This document shows, in pieces, positions 42,666-51,306 of a stretch of DNA of 64,000 nt. Positions within the stretch are counted from its first letter, which is position 1; each line of letters opens with the position of its first letter. A program made the translations under genes and the position numbers. The stretch comes from Pedobacter steynii (GTDB lineage Bacteria > Bacteroidota > Bacteroidia > Sphingobacteriales > Sphingobacteriaceae): positions 2,914,001 to 2,978,000 of the forward strand of contig NZ_CP017141.1 of NCBI RefSeq assembly GCF_001721645.1. Direction: 5' to 3'. Below the pieces are notes generated by a model, which was given only the letters and a program-made list of their open reading frames with translations, ran no database searches and was not told the origin of the DNA.

Positions 42666-43769
42666 ATGTGGTTAAAAAACATTACACTCCTCAACTTTAA
42701 GAACTATGCTGATGCAAGCCTCAGTTTTTCGAAAACTGTGAATGCATTTGTGGGTAATAATGGTGCCGGCAAAACAAATTTACTGGATGCTATACATTAC
42801 CTGTGCTTGTGTAAAGGCTACTTTAATCCAATAGACAGTCAGCAGATTAAGACTTCTGAAGATTTGTTTCTGATTCAGGGGGACTTTGAACGGGAGAAGA
42901 AGAATGAGAAGATCACCTGTGGTGTAAAGAGAAACCAGAAGAAACAATTTAAGCGAAATAAAAAAGAGTACGATAAACTGGCCAGCCATATTGGTTTGTT
43001 TCCTTTAGTGATGATTTCTCCTTATGATACCAATATCATTATGGATGGGAGTGAGGAACGTCGTCGCTTTATGGACAATGTAGTTTCACAGACAGACGCG
43101 CATTATCTGGATGAATTGATTTTATATAACAGACATCTTTTAAACAGGAATGCTTTGCTGAAGCAGATTGCGGTAACCAGGAGTTATGATCCGACCCTGC
43201 TGGAGATTTACAATGAGCAGCTGGTTCAATCCGGAAACCGGATCTTTGCCAAACGTGAGCAATTTATGAAGGATTTTATCCCTTTGTTTGATAAATATTA
43301 TAAGTTCCTTACAGACGACAAGGAAGAAGTCAGCTTGTTTTATCAGTCGCAGTTAAGTGATACTCCATTTCTTCAGTTGCTGGCACAATCTATTGAAAAG
43401 GATAAAATTTTGGAAAGGACTACTACCGGTATTCATAAAGACGAACTGGTCTTTACCATTACCGGAATGCCTTTAAAGAAGTTCGGGTCCCAGGGACAGC
43501 AGAAATCTTTTTTAATTGCGTTGAAGTTGGCTCAATATGCTTATCTTCAAAGGTTTAAAGGATTTAAGCCGCTGTTGCTTTTGGATGATATTTTCGACAA
43601 ACTGGACGATAGCAGGATGCATAAGCTGATGGAAATGGTATCCCACCAGGATTTTGGGCAAATTTTTATTACAGATACCGGCAGAGATCGGGTAATGGCT
43701 GTGTTTAATAAAATAGATGTAGCGGTTACTTTATTTGAGGTAAATAACGGAGCAGTAAATCATGCGTAA
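42666..43769 (+). CDS. recF: DNA replication and repair protein RecF
   Basis: A 367-residue SMC-like ATPase that loads RecA at gaps. Walker A is FVGNNGAGKTN near residue 29; signature FGSQGQQKSF near 273; Walker B LLLLDDIFDKLDD near 302. The start at ATG 42666 gives the usual RecF opening (LKNITLLNFKNY). It is coupled to the next gene by an 8-bp overlap. Confidence 0.96.
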   Translation: MWLKNITLLNFKNYADASLSFSKTVNAFVGNNGAGKTNLLDAIHYLCLCKGYFNPIDSQQIKTSEDLFLIQGDFEREKKNEKITCGVKRNQKKQFKRNKKEYDKLASHIGLFPLVMISPYDTNIIMDGSEERRRFMDNVVSQTDAHYLDELILYNRHLLNRNALLKQIAVTRSYDPTLLEIYNEQLVQSGNRIFAKREQFMKDFIPLFDKYYKFLTDDKEEVSLFYQSQLSDTPFLQLLAQSIEKDKILERTTTGIHKDELVFTITGMPLKKFGSQGQQKSFLIALKLAQYAYLQRFKGFKPLLLLDDIFDKLDDSRMHKLMEMVSHQDFGQIFITDTGRDRVMAVFNKIDVAVTLFEVNNGAVNHA

Positions 43770-44052
43770 ACCTAATGACATCACTTTAAAAGAAGGCATT
43801 GGAAAAATGCTCAATGTATATAAGCTTAAGGGCAAATTTGATGAAACTTCCATCATTGCGCTTTGGCCGGAACTGATGGGGGTTGCAATTGGTAACCGTA
43901 CCACACAGATTTACATCAGTCAGAAGAAACTATTTGTGAGAATAGAGTCTTCTGTGATTAAAAACGAACTGATGATGGTCAGAACCGGAATCATTGAAAA
44001 ATTAAATGAGCGTGCCGGTTCTGAAGTAATCACAGAAATCGTATTTCTTTAG
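43762..44052 (+). CDS. DUF721 protein (DciA-like)
   Basis: A 96-residue protein with the DUF721 pattern: LKGKFDETSIIALWPELMGVAIGNRTTQIYI and then RIESSVIKNELMMVR. DUF721/DciA proteins load the replicative helicase in bacteria without DnaC. Next to recF this assignment fits, though these short Bacteroidota versions lack direct proof. It overlaps recF by 8 bp. Confidence 0.85.
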   Translation: MRKPNDITLKEGIGKMLNVYKLKGKFDETSIIALWPELMGVAIGNRTTQIYISQKKLFVRIESSVIKNELMMVRTGIIEKLNERAGSEVITEIVFL

Positions 44053-44056
44053 GGTT

Positions 44057-44236
44057 TTAGCTTCGTCCACCAAAGACTTTGCTGATCAGCCAGATGATCA
44101 AAGCCAAAACCAATACCACAACAATAACGCCGGTCCATACACCGGCCTTAAATATGCCTTTAACAAGTTCACAACTTGCAAGGGTGGTGGACAGTAATGT
44201 AATAATTGCCAGGGGGAAATGTCTTTTCGTTATCAT
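44057..44236 (-). CDS. Tiny lipoprotein with one membrane helix, 59 residues
   Basis: ATG at 44236 and TAA at 44057. Signal peptide with lipobox LASC (Cys22), a short GIFKAGVWTG segment, then a long hydrophobic helix (VIVVVLVLALIIWLI) and a short basic tail. Bacteroidota carry many such proteins, sometimes misnamed phosphatidate cytidylyltransferase; nothing here supports that enzyme. It ends 4 bp from the convergent DUF721 gene. Confidence 0.7.
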   Translation of the reverse strand: MITKRHFPLAIITLLSTTLASCELVKGIFKAGVWTGVIVVVLVLALIIWLISKVFGGRS

Positions 44237-44263
44237 AAGTTTTAGCTTTATGAATTAACAAAC

Positions 44264-44285
44264 AAACCTCCCGAAGGTTTTTATC
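44264..44285 (-). terminator. Weak terminator after the FKBP gene
   Basis: AAACCT and AGGTTT (44264-44269, 44275-44280) pair around 5 nt, but only a broken T-run (GTTTGTT) follows on the minus strand. Confidence 0.35.
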
Positions 44286-44288
44286 GTC

Positions 44289-45017
44289 TTATTTGCCGTT
44301 CACTTTCAATAGCTCCACTTCAAAAATCAGTGTACTGTAAGGCGGAATGTCCTGTCCGGCACCACGTTCGCCATAGGCCAGATGGTAAGGGATAAAGAAT
44401 TTATATTTTGAGCCTACAGACATCAGCTGCATACCTTCAGTCCAGCCGGCAATTACCCGGTTTAAAGGAAGAGAAAGTGGCTCATTTCTGTCATAAGAGC
44501 TGTCGAACTGTTTTCCATTTAATAAGGTACCTTTATAATGTGCCAAAACCGTATCAGTTACCTTAGGTTTGATTCCATCACCAGCTTTCAATACAATATA
44601 TTGCAATCCGCTTGGGGTCACCTGAACGCCTGCCTGCTTTTTATTATTTTCAAGAAAGGTTTTTCCTTCGGCAATATTCACTGCAAATTTCTTTTTGCTG
44701 AGGCCGTTAAATAAATTACTGATGGGTTGCTGGGCTTGCTCTTTGCTAATGAGTAAGGTTTTTCCTTCAAAAGCATCTTTTAATCCTTTGATCAAAAGAT
44801 CATAATTTAAGCTTCCCAGGCCATCATTTTTCATACTGCTTGCCATGTTTGCTCCGAAAGCATAACTCGCAGAGTCAAGGCTGTTGTTAAAAGTGACTTT
44901 GGTTGCAGTTTTTTGAGTGGTTGTTTTTTTAGTGGCTGTTGCCTTTTTGCCTTTTGTTTGTGCCAGAGTGATGAGCGTACAAAAGGGAAGTAACAAGGTG
45001 ATAAAAATTCTTTTCAT
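44289..45017 (-). CDS. FKBP-type peptidyl-prolyl isomerase, exported (Mip/FklB-like)
   Basis: A 242-residue periplasmic isomerase. ATG 45017 gives a clear signal peptide (LITLAQ end). A helical dimerisation region (residues 45-135, SASYAFGANMASSMKNDGL) precedes the FKBP domain (145-242), which has the active-site strands VLAHYKGTLLNGKQFDSSYDR, VIAGWTEGMQLMSVGSKYKFFIP and LAYGERGAGQDIPPYSTLIFEVEL. The layout is that of Mip/FkpA dimers. Confidence 0.9.
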   Translation of the reverse strand: MKRIFITLLLPFCTLITLAQTKGKKATATKKTTTQKTATKVTFNNSLDSASYAFGANMASSMKNDGLGSLNYDLLIKGLKDAFEGKTLLISKEQAQQPISNLFNGLSKKKFAVNIAEGKTFLENNKKQAGVQVTPSGLQYIVLKAGDGIKPKVTDTVLAHYKGTLLNGKQFDSSYDRNEPLSLPLNRVIAGWTEGMQLMSVGSKYKFFIPYHLAYGERGAGQDIPPYSTLIFEVELLKVNGK

Positions 45018-45065
45018 CAGTTTCAATGGTTTTAATTTGACTGGAAAGGTACAAAGTATCCTTAA

Positions 45066-45098
45066 AAAAATAAGCACCTTGTTGGGGTGCTTATTTTT
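45066..45098 (-). terminator. Terminator after ndk
   Basis: AAAAATAAGCACC (45066-45078) pairs with GGTGCTTATTTTT (45086-45098), with flanking A/T runs; it lies between ndk and the FKBP gene. Confidence 0.85.
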
Positions 45099-45138
45099 AA
45101 CAGGTATTTACCCGTTTATGTGATCTGTTAACTGAATT

Positions 45139-45558
45139 CTAGAAACGTTCAGCAGCAGTAAAGAAGAAATCTCCTTCGATTTGTGCATTTTCGTCAGAAT
45201 CAGAACCGTGAACCGCATTTGCATCAATAGATTTTGCATATTTATTACGGATAGTACCTTCAGCTGCTTCCGCAGGGTTAGTTGCACCGATTAATTTTCT
45301 GAAGTCTTCGATTGCATTGTCTTTTTCAAGAATTGCAGCAACGATAGGTCCTGAAGACATGAAGCTCACTAAATCAGCATAGAAAGGACGTTCTTTGTGA
45401 ACTGCATAAAACTGACCAGCAGTTTCTTCAGTTAGTTTAGTATATTTTAATGCAATGATTTTAAAACCTGCTGCAGTAATGTCATTAATTATTGCGCCGA
45501 TATGTCCGTTTGCAACTGCATCCGGTTTAATCATGGTAAATGTTCTGTTTGTACTCAT
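45139..45558 (-). CDS. ndk: Nucleoside diphosphate kinase
   Basis: Balances NTP pools by phosphate transfer from ATP. The 139-residue protein opens [16 protein letters not shown] and contains [26 protein letters not shown] near residue 70. The phospho-histidine is in [12 protein letters not shown] near 117. A TAATTTTG -7 box lies at 45577-45584 on this strand. Confidence 0.97.
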   Translation of the reverse strand: MSTNRTFTMIKPDAVANGHIGAIINDITAAGFKIIALKYTKLTEETAGQFYAVHKERPFYADLVSFMSSGPIVAAILEKDNAIEDFRKLIGATNPAEAAEGTIRNKYAKSIDANAVHGSDSDENAQIEGDFFFTAAERF

Positions 45559-45665
45559 CTTATTTCAATTTTTTTGCAAAATTACATTTTATACTGCTAA
45601 TATTAAAGCTTCAAATATAATACGCTCCATTTAATCATTTAATCATTAGCTTTGCAACGAAAATT

Positions 45666-46676
45666 ATGCTATCTGTTTCCGAAATAAAATCATTGCTGGC
45701 TACGCCGCAGAAAATTGTAATTACCACCCATCATAAACCTGATGGTGATGCGATGGGGTCATCTTTGGGCTTATATGCTTATCTGATCCAGAAAGGGCAC
45801 CATGTAAAGGTGATTACGCCTACGGATTACCCTTACTTTTTACATTGGCTTCCCAATAATTCTGATGTGATCATTTATACGGAACAACAGGAATTATCTG
45901 CCAGGTTGGTGGAAGAAGCTTCTATGGTATTCTGTCTGGATTTTAATACGCTGAGCAGAATCAATGAACTTGGAGAGTTGGTGAGGGCATCGGATGCTTA
46001 TAAGATCATGATTGATCATCACCTGGATCCCGAAGATTTTGACGATTATCGCCATTGGAGTATCAGTGCCTGTGCAGCAGCTCAACTGGTTTATGATTTT
46101 ATTGTCAATGAACTGAAAGAGGGGGAATTTATGAATAAGGATATTGCGACCTGTTTGTATACAGGTATCATGACCGATTCAGGTTCTTTCCGTTTCCCTT
46201 CTGCTGATGCTACTGTTTACCGGATTGCTGCAGACCTGATTGATTTTGGCGCTGAACATTGGAGAATTCATCAACTGGTCTATGACAATGCAACGGAGAA
46301 CCGACTGCGTTTTCTTGGACATTGTCTGAGCAATAAACTGGAGATTCTTCGTGATTACCGCACCGCAATCATTACTGTGACTAAAGAGGAGCTAAAAGAA
46401 TTCAATATTCAGACCGGTGATACGGAAGGAATTGTAAATTATGCGCTGTCAGTAAATGGGATAAAACTTGCTGCATTTATTATTGAGAGAACTGATAAAG
46501 TTAAATTATCTTTGCGCTCCACCGGAGATTTTCCTGCAAATGAAATTTGTAAGAAATATTTTAATGGGGGAGGCCACAGGAACGCTGCAGGTGGGTATTC
46601 AGATAAAAATCTGACAGATACTGTGTTGGAGTTTAAGGCGTTACTGGAAGAGTATAAAACACAGTTATTACAATAA
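45666..46676 (+). CDS. DHH/DHHA1 phosphoesterase, NrnA type (oligoribonuclease / pAp phosphatase)
   Basis: A 336-residue cytosolic enzyme. DHH-family metal sites are KPDGDAMGSS near residue 25, CLDFNTLSR near 92, and the signature IDHHLDPEDFDD near 118. The DHHA1 domain ends in FNGGGHRNAAGG near 302. NrnA-type proteins degrade short oligoribonucleotides and 3'-phosphoadenosine 5'-phosphate. A TAGCTTTG -7 box lies at 45647-45654, 11 nt before the ATG. Confidence 0.88.
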   Translation: MLSVSEIKSLLATPQKIVITTHHKPDGDAMGSSLGLYAYLIQKGHHVKVITPTDYPYFLHWLPNNSDVIIYTEQQELSARLVEEASMVFCLDFNTLSRINELGELVRASDAYKIMIDHHLDPEDFDDYRHWSISACAAAQLVYDFIVNELKEGEFMNKDIATCLYTGIMTDSGSFRFPSADATVYRIAADLIDFGAEHWRIHQLVYDNATENRLRFLGHCLSNKLEILRDYRTAIITVTKEELKEFNIQTGDTEGIVNYALSVNGIKLAAFIIERTDKVKLSLRSTGDFPANEICKKYFNGGGHRNAAGGYSDKNLTDTVLEFKALLEEYKTQLLQ

Positions 46677-46698
46677 CAGGAATCGTTCCTTTAGAGAA

Positions 46699-46815
46699 AT
46701 AAAACGAAAAACGGCGAAGCCCTCTTGAGTACCGCTGAAGAAAAATAAACATAAAACGAAAAACGGCGAAGCCCTCTTGAGTACCGCTGAAGAAAAATAA
46801 ACATAAAACGAAAAA
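46699..46815. repeat. Tandem repeat, 52-bp unit, two full copies plus a fragment
   Basis: 46699-46750 and 46751-46802 are identical over all 52 bases. A third copy breaks off after about 13 bases (46803-46815). The unit opens ATAAAACGAAAAACGGCGAA and ends AAAAATAAAC. It fills the spacer between nrnA and the FKBP lipoprotein gene and ends 18 bp before the latter's start. Confidence 0.95.
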
Positions 46816-46833
46816 AAATAATTTAAAAACCAC

Positions 46834-47865
46834 ATGAAGAAAGGTATAGTAATTCTTTTCGCAGCTACACTTGGATTAGCTGCTTGTAACCAATACAAAA
46901 AAGGCCCGGGAGGTCTGATGTACACCATTCACAAAGATGGTGGTAAAGATAAAATCAAAGAAGGTGATATTGTTAAATTGAACTTTATTCAGAAAACTGA
47001 AAAAGATTCAGTAACGGTAAACACATGGGATATGGATGCACCTCAGGTATTTCCTGTTCAGAAAAAAGTATATGCAGGTGATATGAACGATGTATTGACT
47101 TTATTTGGAGAAGGCGATAGTGCTACATTCAAATTAGATTTAGATACAGTTGCTAAATATTCAGGACAACCAAAGCCAGCAAATACAAAAGATAAATATC
47201 TTGTATTCACCATTAAAGTAGAAAAAGTATTGCAAAAAGGTAAAGGTGAGGCTGACTCAACTTTCCAGAAAAAAGCAAGAGATTTCTTTGAAAAAGACTA
47301 CAAAGCAAACATCGAGAGATTAAAAGGCGCTGAAGCAGGAAAAATCAAAAAATACATTGCTGATAACAACCTTAAAACAACAACTACAGCATCTGGATTA
47401 CAATATGTAATCAGCAAACCAGGTAATGCTGAGAAACCTGTATTAGGAGATACTATGATGGTGAACTATACTGGTAAATTAACTACTAAAAAATCTGATG
47501 GTAAAGACAATGTTTTCGATACCAGCGATGAAAAAATAGCTAAAGAATCAGGTAAACACAACCCTATGGCTACTTATGGTCCTCGTCCAATCACTTTGGG
47601 ACGTGCGATTCCAGGGTTTGATGAAGGTTTGAAATTAATTGGTAAAGGTGGCAAAATGACCTTGATCATTCCTTCAAATCTTGCTTATGGCGAAGGTGGA
47701 ATGCAGCAGGGTGGTATCAGTCCATTCTCTCCATTAGTATTTGAAGTGGAATTATCTGACATCAAAAAACCTAAAACTGCTCCAACAGGTACACCAGGTG
47801 CGACTATTGCACCAGTAACTACCACTGCACCTGCAGCTGCCGGACACGAAGGTCACAAACACTAG
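46834..47865 (+). CDS. FKBP-type isomerase lipoprotein with two FKBP-like domains
   Basis: A 343-residue lipoprotein (lipobox GLAAC). Residues 30-130 form a degenerate FKBP domain (KIKEGDIVKLNFIQKTEKDS). A helical linker follows, then a complete FKBP domain at about 185-308 with MMVNYTGKL, RAIPGFDEGLKLIGKGGKMTLIIP and LAYGEGGMQQGGISPFSPLVFEVEL. The C-terminal 30 residues are Thr/Pro/Ala-rich and end in HEGHKH, which could bind metal. The 52-bp tandem repeat covers its 5' region. Confidence 0.88.
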   Translation: MKKGIVILFAATLGLAACNQYKKGPGGLMYTIHKDGGKDKIKEGDIVKLNFIQKTEKDSVTVNTWDMDAPQVFPVQKKVYAGDMNDVLTLFGEGDSATFKLDLDTVAKYSGQPKPANTKDKYLVFTIKVEKVLQKGKGEADSTFQKKARDFFEKDYKANIERLKGAEAGKIKKYIADNNLKTTTTASGLQYVISKPGNAEKPVLGDTMMVNYTGKLTTKKSDGKDNVFDTSDEKIAKESGKHNPMATYGPRPITLGRAIPGFDEGLKLIGKGGKMTLIIPSNLAYGEGGMQQGGISPFSPLVFEVELSDIKKPKTAPTGTPGATIAPVTTTAPAAAGHEGHKH

Positions 47866-47921
47866 AAATAAAAGAGGAACGTAGGGTCACAAAGAGTGAT
47901 CAGACGGCATCCATAAAATAG

Positions 47922-47957
47922 AAAACCCTGCCCGGATATTCCGGGCAGGGTTTTTTT
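47922..47957 (+). terminator. Terminator after the FKBP lipoprotein gene
   Basis: A 15-bp perfect stem (47922-47936 with 47940-47954) with loop TAT and seven T from 47951. Confidence 0.92.
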
Positions 47958-47959
47958 AT

Positions 47960-47967
47960 TAACTTTG
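47960..47967 (+). promoter_or_regulatory. -7 box directly before tatD
   Basis: TAACTTTG begins two bases after the terminator T-run; ACT then separates it from the ATG at 47971. A -33 element would have to lie inside the terminator stem, and no TTTG is seen there. Confidence 0.4.
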
Positions 47968-47970
47968 ACT

Positions 47971-48738
47971 ATGCTTTTTACGGATACCCATACCCACCTG
48001 TATTACGAGACCGATCTTGAAAAACTGGATCTCCTGATGCAACGTTGCCTCGATAACAAAGTAGAGCGTTTGTTTCTGCCAAATGTTGACATTGATTCCA
48101 TTGCGAAGATCGATAACATGGTTAAAAGATACCCTGGTCATTGTTTTGCTATGGCGGGTTTACATCCTTGTGATGTAAAAGAAGACTATGAGCTGGTGTT
48201 GGATGAGATTTGTGAAAGTATGGTGGACCGGCAGATCTATGCAATCGGTGAAATCGGAATTGACCTTCACTGGGATAAAACGACTTTGGAGATCCAGCAG
48301 ATTGCTTTTTCTGAACAGATTAAATGGGCGAAAGATCTCGATCTGCCAATTGTAATCCATTGCAGAGAAGCTTTCGACGAGATCTTCGAGATTCTGGAAA
48401 AAGAGAAGGATGATAAATTAAGAGGGATTCTGCACTGCTTTACGGGTAACCTGGAACAGGCGAGAAAAGCAATAGACCTTGGGTTTTATCTGGGGATTGG
48501 TGGAGTCGTGACTTATAAAAAAGCGGGATTAGACGAAGTATTGAAAGATATTCCTTTGACCAACCTGGTTTTGGAGACCGATTCCCCTTACCTGGCTCCT
48601 GTTCCTTTCCGTGGAAAACCAAATGAAAGCAGTTATCTTGTTCATATTGCCGAGAAATTAGCAGATATTTACCACACCAATATAGAGGAAATTGCTGAAG
48701 TAACCACGGCTAATTCCAGGAGCATTTTTAATATTTAA
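47971..48738 (+). CDS. TatD family metal-dependent hydrolase
   Basis: A 255-residue TIM-barrel DNase/hydrolase. The metal ligands are FTDTHTHLYY (HxH) at the start, IGEIGID near residue 84, VIHCREAFDE near 121, HCFTGN near 146, and LETDSPYLAPVPFRG near 195. I prefer ATG 47971 over a TTG two codons upstream. TatD proteins act as 3'-5' exonucleases and in DNA repair or stress. The asparaginase gene starts 3 bp downstream. Confidence 0.93.
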   Translation: MLFTDTHTHLYYETDLEKLDLLMQRCLDNKVERLFLPNVDIDSIAKIDNMVKRYPGHCFAMAGLHPCDVKEDYELVLDEICESMVDRQIYAIGEIGIDLHWDKTTLEIQQIAFSEQIKWAKDLDLPIVIHCREAFDEIFEILEKEKDDKLRGILHCFTGNLEQARKAIDLGFYLGIGGVVTYKKAGLDEVLKDIPLTNLVLETDSPYLAPVPFRGKPNESSYLVHIAEKLADIYHTNIEEIAEVTTANSRSIFNI

Positions 48739-48741
48739 TCA

Positions 48742-49761
48742 ATGACCAAAATACTGATCATCTACACCGGTGGAACCATAGGGATGGTAAACGACCCTAA
48801 AACTGGTGTTCTTATTCCCTTTGACTTTAAACAGATCCAACAAAATGTGCCCGAACTAGCGAGATTAAATTACGATCTATCTGTTCATTCTTTTGATCCT
48901 ATTCTTGATTCGTCCAATATGGATCCCCTGATCTGGGAACAGCTGGCGAAATTAATCCAGAGTAAATATGAGGAATTTGATGGGTTTGTTATTTTACATG
49001 GTTCAGATACGATGTCCTTTACGGCATCTGCGCTGAGCTTTATGTTGGAAAATCTCTCTAAACCGGTTATTCTTACCGGATCCCAGTTGCCAATAGGTGA
49101 GATCAGAACGGATGCAAAAGAAAACCTGATCACGGCATTGGAAATTGCAGCCATGAAAAAACAAGGAAAAGCAATGGTTCCTGAAGTATGTATTTATTTT
49201 GATTATCAGTTGTTTCGTGGCAACAGGTCCATTAAATACAATTCTGAAAAATTTGAGGCTTTCCGCTCTCCAAATTATCCGATCCTTGCAGAAGCAGGTG
49301 TACACTTGTCATTCTTCAAGAATTACATTGCAAAGCAACCTGTTGAGCCACTTAAGGTGCATACCAGCTTCAATTCTAATATCGGGGTTTTAAAGCTTTA
49401 TCCGGGGATCTCCGTTCAGGCGGTGCATGCGATTACCAAATCAGGCGTAGATGCTATTGTGCTGGAAACTTTTGGTTCAGGAAATACCACTACGGCGGAA
49501 TGGTTCATTTTGAGTTTGCAGGATGCCATTAATAGGGGGAAACTAATCATAGACATTACTCAGTGTAAAAGAGGTTCTGTGGAGCTGGGGAAATATGAAA
49601 CGAGTAAAAAGCTGCAGCAGATGGGAGTGATTAGTGGTTATGATACTACTTTTGAGGCAACGATTACCAAACTTATGTACCTGATGGGCCGTGGATTAGA
49701 TAACCAGGACGTTGCAGCCTTAATGGAACAGTCGTTAAGAGGAGAGTTGACTGCTAATTAA
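48742..49761 (+). CDS. ansA: Type I L-asparaginase
   Basis: Hydrolyses L-asparagine to aspartate and ammonia in the cytosol. The 339-residue protein has both catalytic threonine motifs: IIYTGGTIGMV at the start and LHGSDTMSFTASAL near residue 93, plus QLPIGEIRTDAKENL near 115 and the long C-terminal domain of cytosolic AnsA. No signal peptide. It is co-transcribed with tatD. Confidence 0.94.
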   Translation: MTKILIIYTGGTIGMVNDPKTGVLIPFDFKQIQQNVPELARLNYDLSVHSFDPILDSSNMDPLIWEQLAKLIQSKYEEFDGFVILHGSDTMSFTASALSFMLENLSKPVILTGSQLPIGEIRTDAKENLITALEIAAMKKQGKAMVPEVCIYFDYQLFRGNRSIKYNSEKFEAFRSPNYPILAEAGVHLSFFKNYIAKQPVEPLKVHTSFNSNIGVLKLYPGISVQAVHAITKSGVDAIVLETFGSGNTTTAEWFILSLQDAINRGKLIIDITQCKRGSVELGKYETSKKLQQMGVISGYDTTFEATITKLMYLMGRGLDNQDVAALMEQSLRGELTAN

Positions 49762-49813
49762 AGCAGTTCTGCTCTATTCTTTCAGTATACTTACTGTCAT
49801 TAATACCTGAATA

Positions 49814-49845
49814 TTTGCTGTACATCAATTATAACCTTAATTTTG
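49814..49845 (+). promoter_or_regulatory. Bacteroidota-type promoter of the persulfide dioxygenase/ypdA unit
   Basis: TTTG (49814-49817), 20-nt spacer, TAATTTTG (49838-49845), both exact matches, 24 nt before the ATG at 49870. AAAAAGGA precedes the start codon. Confidence 0.65.
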
Positions 49846-49869
49846 TGCTTAAATAGCATATAAAAAGGA

Positions 49870-51285
49870 ATGAAGATAGAGCAAATATATACAGGTTGTT
49901 TAGCAGAAGCGGCTTATTACATAGAAAGTAACGGTGAGGCGGCAATTATAGATCCTTTACGTGAGATCGACCCCTATCTGAAGCGTGCGCAGAAAGACAA
50001 TGCAACTATAAAATATATTTTTGAAACTCATTTTCATGCGGACTTTGTGTCCGGGCATGTGGACCTTGCGGAAAAATCAGGGGCCGAAATTGTCTATGGA
50101 CCAACCGCTCAAACGACATTTAAATCTCTTATCGCCAGCGATGGCGCCCAATTTAAGATTGGTGAGTTAACCATTACTACTTTACATACCCCGGGACATA
50201 CACCTGAGTCTACCACTTACTTATTAACGGATAAAGATGGGAAGCCTCATTGTATTTTTACAGGAGATACCTTGTTTATCGGAGATGTTGGCCGCCCCGA
50301 TCTGGCTCAGAAAGGTGAACTGACGATGGAAGATATGGCTGCGACCTTATATGATTCTTTACATGATAAAATCCTTGTTCTTCCTGATGAAGTCCTGGTT
50401 TATCCGGCTCATGGTGCAGGATCGGCCTGCGGAAAAAATATGAGTAAGGAGACTTTTGATACGCTTGGACACCAGAAGGAGGTGAATTATGCACTCAGAG
50501 CATCGTCAAAAGAGCAATTTATAAAAGAAGTAACAGAAGGTATTTTACCTCCACCACAATATTTTGCAAAGAATGCTGCCATGAATAAGCATGGTTATGA
50601 GCGTTTCGATGAAGTCTACGAAAAAGGATTGACCCCTTTATCACCAGATGAATTTGAAGAGATGGCTAATCTTACAGGAGCCCTGATTCTTGATACCAGA
50701 GACCCTCAGGTCTTCGCTAAAGGGTTTATTCCCTCTTCAGTAAACATTGGCCTTAACGGACAGTTTGCACCCTGGGTAGGTGCCTTGATCACGGACCTGA
50801 AACAACCGCTTTTATTGGTTTGTGAGCCGGGCAAGGAAGAAGAGGCGATTATCCGTCTGGCGAGAGTGGGGTATGACAATACCATAGGGTTTTTATCTGA
50901 TGGAATTGTTTTATGGCAATTTGCAGGTAAAGACCTGGATAGCATCAGCTCTGTTTCTCCAGCTGAATTTGAGCGGATATTGAATAGTAATGAAAATATC
51001 TACGCATTGGATGTCAGAAAGCCCGGAGAGTATGAATCTGAACACCTTGAGCAGACTTTAACCCGTCCTTTGGATTACATCAATGACTGGACCAATGAAA
51101 TTGATCATAAAGAGACTTACTATATTCATTGCGCAGGCGGCTATCGCTCTATGATTGCGGCTTCTATTCTTAAAGCGCGTGGGGTGGAAAATGTGATTGA
51201 TGTTGCAGGAGGTTATGCGGCAATTAAATCTACAGGTCTGAAACGTACTGACTTTGCCTGTCCTTCTAAAGCGATGAGGGCTTAA
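49870..51285 (+). CDS. MBL-fold persulfide dioxygenase with two rhodanese domains (CstB-like)
   Basis: A 471-residue protein. The N-terminal metallo-beta-lactamase domain has THFHADFVSGH near residue 55, LHTPGHTPEST near 106 and GDTLFIGDVGRPDL near 135, the ETHE1 persulfide-dioxygenase pattern. Two rhodanese domains follow: residues 265-355 with a Cys in LVCEPGKE (318), an atypical loop, and 370-465 with the standard active site HCAGGYRS (Cys421). This architecture matches S. aureus CstB, which oxidises bacillithiol persulfide. ypdA begins 21 bp downstream, supporting a bacillithiol link. Confidence 0.88.
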   Translation: MKIEQIYTGCLAEAAYYIESNGEAAIIDPLREIDPYLKRAQKDNATIKYIFETHFHADFVSGHVDLAEKSGAEIVYGPTAQTTFKSLIASDGAQFKIGELTITTLHTPGHTPESTTYLLTDKDGKPHCIFTGDTLFIGDVGRPDLAQKGELTMEDMAATLYDSLHDKILVLPDEVLVYPAHGAGSACGKNMSKETFDTLGHQKEVNYALRASSKEQFIKEVTEGILPPPQYFAKNAAMNKHGYERFDEVYEKGLTPLSPDEFEEMANLTGALILDTRDPQVFAKGFIPSSVNIGLNGQFAPWVGALITDLKQPLLLVCEPGKEEEAIIRLARVGYDNTIGFLSDGIVLWQFAGKDLDSISSVSPAEFERILNSNENIYALDVRKPGEYESEHLEQTLTRPLDYINDWTNEIDHKETYYIHCAGGYRSMIAASILKARGVENVIDVAGGYAAIKSTGLKRTDFACPSKAMRA

Positions 51286-51306
51286 TTGCATAAATCAGAT
51301 GAATTA

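Noticed and set aside
44057..44236. Phosphatidate cytidylyltransferase
   Set aside because: Small Bacteroidota lipoproteins like this are sometimes given that name, but 59 residues with one helix cannot hold the enzyme.
46633..46928. Minus-strand frames over the 52-bp tandem repeat
   Set aside because: 52 is not a multiple of 3, so the repeats open different frames by chance; the products are low complexity and antisense to the FKBP lipoprotein.
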